From positions 310,001 through 374,000 of the forward strand of contig SSEB01000003.1 in NCBI GenBank assembly GCA_008012115.1: a stretch of 64,000 nt of DNA, written 5' to 3'. The notes under the pieces were generated by a model that did not search any database, was not told where the DNA came from, and worked only from the letters and a program-made list of their open reading frames with translations. This DNA comes from Nevskiaceae bacterium (GTDB taxonomy: Bacteria; Pseudomonadota; Gammaproteobacteria; Nevskiales; Nevskiaceae). Made by a program: the position numbers and the translations under genes. Every line of letters starts with the position of its first letter. Positions within the stretch are counted from its first letter, which is position 1. Positions 60,981-64,000 of the stretch are shown here, piece by piece.

Positions 60981-61043
60981 CCTGGGAAATCCGATGAAAT
61001 CTGGCACTCTGCAGCGGTTCCACTCCGTTTCCGGAGAAGGCGC

Positions 61044-62051
61044 ATGACGCTGCTCTGGCTGCAATTGGGGCTGATGCTCCTGGTCATCCTGCTGTCGGCC
61101 GAACTGTTCACCAACGCGCTGGAGCACCTGGGCGAGCGGCTCGGCATTTCCGAGGGCGTCACCGGCTCGCTGTTCGCGGCGGTCGGTACCGCCTTGCCCG
61201 AGACGATGGTGCCGGTGATCGCCATCGTCGCCGGCACGCAGAACGTCAGCGTCAACGAGGAGATCGGCGTGGGCGCCATCCTGGGCGCACCGCTGATGCT
61301 GTCCACGCTCTCCACCTGCCTGATGGCGCTGTCGGTGCTGCGCCTGCGCGGCGCGCGGGGGCGCATTGCGCCGGAGCGCAGCGGCTTCCTGCGCGATCTG
61401 CACTTCTTCATCGCCGCCTTCCTGATTGCCACCGTGGCGATGTACGTGCCGCACCATTTGCCGCTGGTGCGCGGCGCTTTCGGCGCGCTGCTGGTGCTGC
61501 TCTATGTGGTGTACATCGCGATGACCTTCCGCGCTTCGGGCAACCTCGTCGAAGCCGGTCACGGCACCGAGGCGGAGGAGCCGATCCTGCTGACCAAGCT
61601 GGGCCTGAAGGAGAACCTGGGCACCATCCTGCTGCAGCTGCTGCTGGCGCTGATCCTGCTGGTGGCCGGCGCCAAGGGCTTCATCGGCGGTGTCGAGGGC
61701 ATTTCGAAAGCGCTGGGCCTTTCGGCGCTGGTGCTGTCGCTGCTGATCATCCCCATCGCCACCGAACTGCCGGAGAAGGTCAACAGCATTCTCTGGGTGC
61801 GACGCGGCAAGGACACGCTGGCCTTCGGCAACATCACCGGCGCCATGGTGTTCCAGGGCACCCTGCTGCCGGCGCTGGGCATCATGCTCACGCCCTGGGA
61901 GCCGCGGCCGGAAGTGCTGTCGGGCGTGGTGCTGACGCTGGTGGCGGCGGCCTGGCTGCGGCTCAACGCCACCGCCGAGGGGCCGCGCGTCGCGGCCCTG
62001 ATGGCCAACGGCCTGCTCTACCTCGGCTACCTGGCCTACACGCTGCTGTAA
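61044..62051 (+). CDS. Cation exchanger of the Na+/Ca2+ antiporter family, probable Mn2+ exporter
   Basis: A 335-residue protein with about ten transmembrane helices and the two alpha repeats of the CaCA superfamily: TGSLFAAVGTALPETMVPVIAI near residue 45 and LSLLIIPIATELPEKVNSILW near 235, each with the membrane Glu needed for ion transport. Between them lies a long loop. GGAGAAGG precedes the ATG. The Mn2+ riboswitch in its leader indicates manganese-induced expression, so I infer manganese (perhaps also calcium) efflux. Terminator downstream. Confidence 0.88.
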   Translation: MTLLWLQLGLMLLVILLSAELFTNALEHLGERLGISEGVTGSLFAAVGTALPETMVPVIAIVAGTQNVSVNEEIGVGAILGAPLMLSTLSTCLMALSVLRLRGARGRIAPERSGFLRDLHFFIAAFLIATVAMYVPHHLPLVRGAFGALLVLLYVVYIAMTFRASGNLVEAGHGTEAEEPILLTKLGLKENLGTILLQLLLALILLVAGAKGFIGGVEGISKALGLSALVLSLLIIPIATELPEKVNSILWVRRGKDTLAFGNITGAMVFQGTLLPALGIMLTPWEPRPEVLSGVVLTLVAAAWLRLNATAEGPRVAALMANGLLYLGYLAYTLL

Positions 62052-62071
62052 GCCATTGACTTAGGCGGCCG

Positions 62072-62094
62072 CCCCCAGGATTTCTGGGGGTTTT
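62072..62094 (+). terminator. Terminator of the exchanger gene
   Basis: Stem CCCCCAG / CTGGGGG with a 5-nt loop, then TTTT, 20 bp after the stop codon. The T-run is short, so it may be moderate. Confidence 0.75.
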
Positions 62095-62183
62095 CCGCGC
62101 TTGTTGTTGCGCCGCGACCGGGCGGAGGATCAAAGCCATGATCCAGGACGGGGTCACGCCCGTCTGCGCCGCTACGGAGCGTC

Positions 62184-63017
62184 ATGGGCAAGGCCGGACA
62201 TTACGTGGCGCACCAGGCCGATGCCTCGGGCTTCGTGCGCTACAGCGAGGACGAGAACCGCATCTGGTCGGAGCTTTACGCGCGCCAGGCGCGGGCGATA
62301 CACGGCAAGGCCTGCGACGAGTTCGAGCAGGGTCTGGCCTTGCTGGACCTGCCGAAGGATCGCGTGCCGCAGCTCGCTGAAGTATCCGCCGCGTTGCGGC
62401 GCGAGACCGGGTGGTGCGTGGAGCCGGTGCCGGCGCTGATCCCCTTCGAGCAGTTCTGCCAGTTGCTGTCGCAGCGCCGGTTTCCGGCAGCGACCTTCGT
62501 GCGCCACCGCGACGAACTGGACTACCTGCAGGAGCCGGACATCTTCCACGAGCTGTTCGGCCACGCGCCGATGCTGACGCACCGCTACTTCGCCGATTTC
62601 ACCCAACGCTACGGCGTGATCGGCCTGCAGGCCGACGAGCAGGACCGCGAAATGCTGGCGACGCTGTACTGGTTCACCGTCGAATTCGGCCTGATGCAGA
62701 AATCCGGCGAAGCCGCGCCGCGCATCTATGGCGGCGGCATCCTCTCGTCCATCGGCGAAACCGCGTATGCGCTGGGGCCGCGGCCGCAGCGCCGGCGTTT
62801 CGACCTCGTCGAAGTGCTGCGCACGCCCTACCGCATCAACATCATGCAGCCGGTCTACTACGTGATCGAGGAGCTGCGTGAACTATTCGAGTTGACACAT
62901 CGCGACCTGCCGTCGGCGCTGACGCAGGCACGCCGCCTGGGGTCGCTGCCGCCGCTGTTCGCGCCCGACGCGGAGGCGATGCCATTGAAATCGATGCCAC
63001 GCGCGAGGTCTGCATGA
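62184..63017 (+). CDS. phhA: Phenylalanine 4-monooxygenase
   Basis: A 277-residue pterin- and iron-dependent hydroxylase that turns phenylalanine into tyrosine. Iron ligands are the two His in FHELFGHAPML and a Glu in the following helix (LYWFTVEFGLM). VGA-like RIYGGGILSSIGET and PYRINIMQPVYYVI are typical of bacterial PhhA. Length is normal. It lies 10 bp upstream of hppD, so tyrosine formation and its breakdown are encoded together. No start ambiguity of note. Confidence 0.96.
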   Translation: MGKAGHYVAHQADASGFVRYSEDENRIWSELYARQARAIHGKACDEFEQGLALLDLPKDRVPQLAEVSAALRRETGWCVEPVPALIPFEQFCQLLSQRRFPAATFVRHRDELDYLQEPDIFHELFGHAPMLTHRYFADFTQRYGVIGLQADEQDREMLATLYWFTVEFGLMQKSGEAAPRIYGGGILSSIGETAYALGPRPQRRRFDLVEVLRTPYRINIMQPVYYVIEELRELFELTHRDLPSALTQARRLGSLPPLFAPDAEAMPLKSMPRARSA

Positions 63018-63027
63018 GACAACCGGT

Positions 63028-64000
63028 ATGAAGGGTGCTCCAGCCAATCCGCTGGGTACCGACGGCTTCGAGTTCGTCGAGTTCACCGCGCCGACGGCAG
63101 CGGGCGTACGCCAGCTGCACGACCTGTTCCAGATGCTCGGCTTCACCGCGGTGGCGAAGCACCGCAGCAAGGACGTGACGCTGTTCCGCCAGGGCGATAT
63201 CAATTTCCTGGTCAATGCCACGCCGTATACGCACTTCCAGCAGTTTGCGCAGGCCCACGGCCCCTCCGCCTGCGCCATGGGCTGGCGCGTGAAGGACGCG
63301 CCGGCCGCCTACGCGCACGCCATCGCGCAGGGCGCGGTGCCGTTCGACTCGCATCCGGGCCTGATGGAGCTGCGGCTACCGGCGGTCTACGGCATCGGCA
63401 ACAGCGTGCTGTATTTCACCGACCGCTTCGGCCAGGGCGACGTGTTCGATGTGGATTTCCGCTATTTCGAGGGCGTGGACCGCCATCCGCGCGGCGTCGG
63501 TCTGCAACTGCTTGACCACCTCACGCACAATGTCGCGCGCGGCAACATGGACACCTGGGCCGGCTTCTACGAGCGCATCGGCAACTTCCGCCAGATCCGC
63601 TACTTCGACATCGAGGGCAAGCAGACCGGTCTGTTCTCGCGCGCCATGACCTCGCCCTGCGGCAAGATCCGCATCCCGATCAACGAGAGTGCGGACGACA
63701 AGAGCCAGATCGAGGAATTCCTGCGCGAATACCGTGGCGAGGGCATCCAGCACCTGGCGCTGTCGACGCCGGACATCTATCAGACCGTGACGGAACTGCG
63801 CCGGCGTGGCGTGGTGTTCATGGACACGCCGGACACCTATTACGAGAAAGTCGATGCGCGCGTGCCGAAGCATGGCGAAAGCGTGGCGCGGCTGCGCGAG
63901 CTGCGCATCCTGATCGACGGTGCGCCGGAGGAAGGCATCCTGCTGCAGATCTTCACCAGCACGGTGATCGGGCCGATCTTCTTCGAGATCATCCAGCGCA
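63028..64000 (+). CDS. hppD: 4-hydroxyphenylpyruvate dioxygenase (partial, runs off the right edge)
   Basis: The first 324 residues are present. The protein opens with GTDGFEFVEFTAPT and MLGFTAVAKHRSKDVTLFRQG. Iron ligands visible are His in LLDHLTHNVARG, His in GIQHLALSTPDIY and Glu in FFEIIQR at the window edge. It converts 4-hydroxyphenylpyruvate to homogentisate in tyrosine catabolism. It is co-transcribed with phhA by spacing; the homogentisate genes probably follow beyond the window. Confidence 0.96.
   Translation, partial: MKGAPANPLGTDGFEFVEFTAPTAAGVRQLHDLFQMLGFTAVAKHRSKDVTLFRQGDINFLVNATPYTHFQQFAQAHGPSACAMGWRVKDAPAAYAHAIAQGAVPFDSHPGLMELRLPAVYGIGNSVLYFTDRFGQGDVFDVDFRYFEGVDRHPRGVGLQLLDHLTHNVARGNMDTWAGFYERIGNFRQIRYFDIEGKQTGLFSRAMTSPCGKIRIPINESADDKSQIEEFLREYRGEGIQHLALSTPDIYQTVTELRRRGVVFMDTPDTYYEKVDARVPKHGESVARLRELRILIDGAPEEGILLQIFTSTVIGPIFFEIIQR

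Overview
The window is high-GC (roughly two thirds G+C by eye) gammaproteobacterial chromosome. The order argH, algZ/algR, hemC, hemD, hemX, hemY and the phenylalanine hydroxylase gene phhA followed by hppD suggest a relative of the Xanthomonadales/Nevskiales/Pseudomonas group; I cannot name the species. I see no rRNA, tRNA, CRISPR array, complete insertion sequence or prophage.

Layout. 1-5.3 kb: a truncated secreted protein, a nitrobindin-like protein and a large secreted S53 peptidase with PKD domains and a GlyGly-CTERM tail. 5.3-15 kb: a membrane protein, a metal-dependent hydrolase lipoprotein, a DUF2505-like protein, an SDR, an AraC-type regulator divergent from a Tat-exported phosphoesterase, and two unknown genes. 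15-24 kb: argH, then algZ-algR and hemCDXY. 24-30 kb: a cpxP-like gene divergent from cpxRA with a CpxR box between them, argS, a SPOR protein and a TetR-like regulator. 30-33.2 kb: a CoiA-like nuclease domain fused to UvrD. 33-42 kb: SDR, TerC, glycosyltransferase, a GYF-RDD-pilin fusion, msrB, a lysoplasmalogenase-like gene, rcnA/rcnR with operator, and msrC. 42-47 kb: two tandem M13 peptidases and small genes. 47-54 kb: patatin, then mprF-acvB-DUF456 (aminoacyl-phosphatidylglycerol synthesis and hydrolysis). 54-64 kb: amine oxidase, SIMPL protein, MltD, prolyl iminopeptidase, a yybP-ykoY manganese riboswitch before a cation exchanger, and phhA-hppD.

The most striking structure is a dispersed intergenic element found ten times between 9.3 and 57.4 kb. 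Eight copies are exactly 114 bp: a 34-bp GC-rich arm starting GCCACCCGCT, a 46-bp nearly pure A+T core bounded by GTTAT and ATAAC, and a 34-bp arm ending AGCGGGTGGC. Length, spacing and strand polarity are conserved while most of the interior sequence is not. The copies lie between divergent, tandem and convergent genes alike. Two further copies are decayed or diverged. I recognise no named repeat family with this layout.

Other points of interest are the CoiA-UvrD fusion with a sharp composition break, an RcnR homologue whose conserved Cys35 is His, and the manganese riboswitch with a visible competing hairpin. Start codons were chosen from Shine-Dalgarno position, signal peptides and family alignment from memory; no database search was possible.
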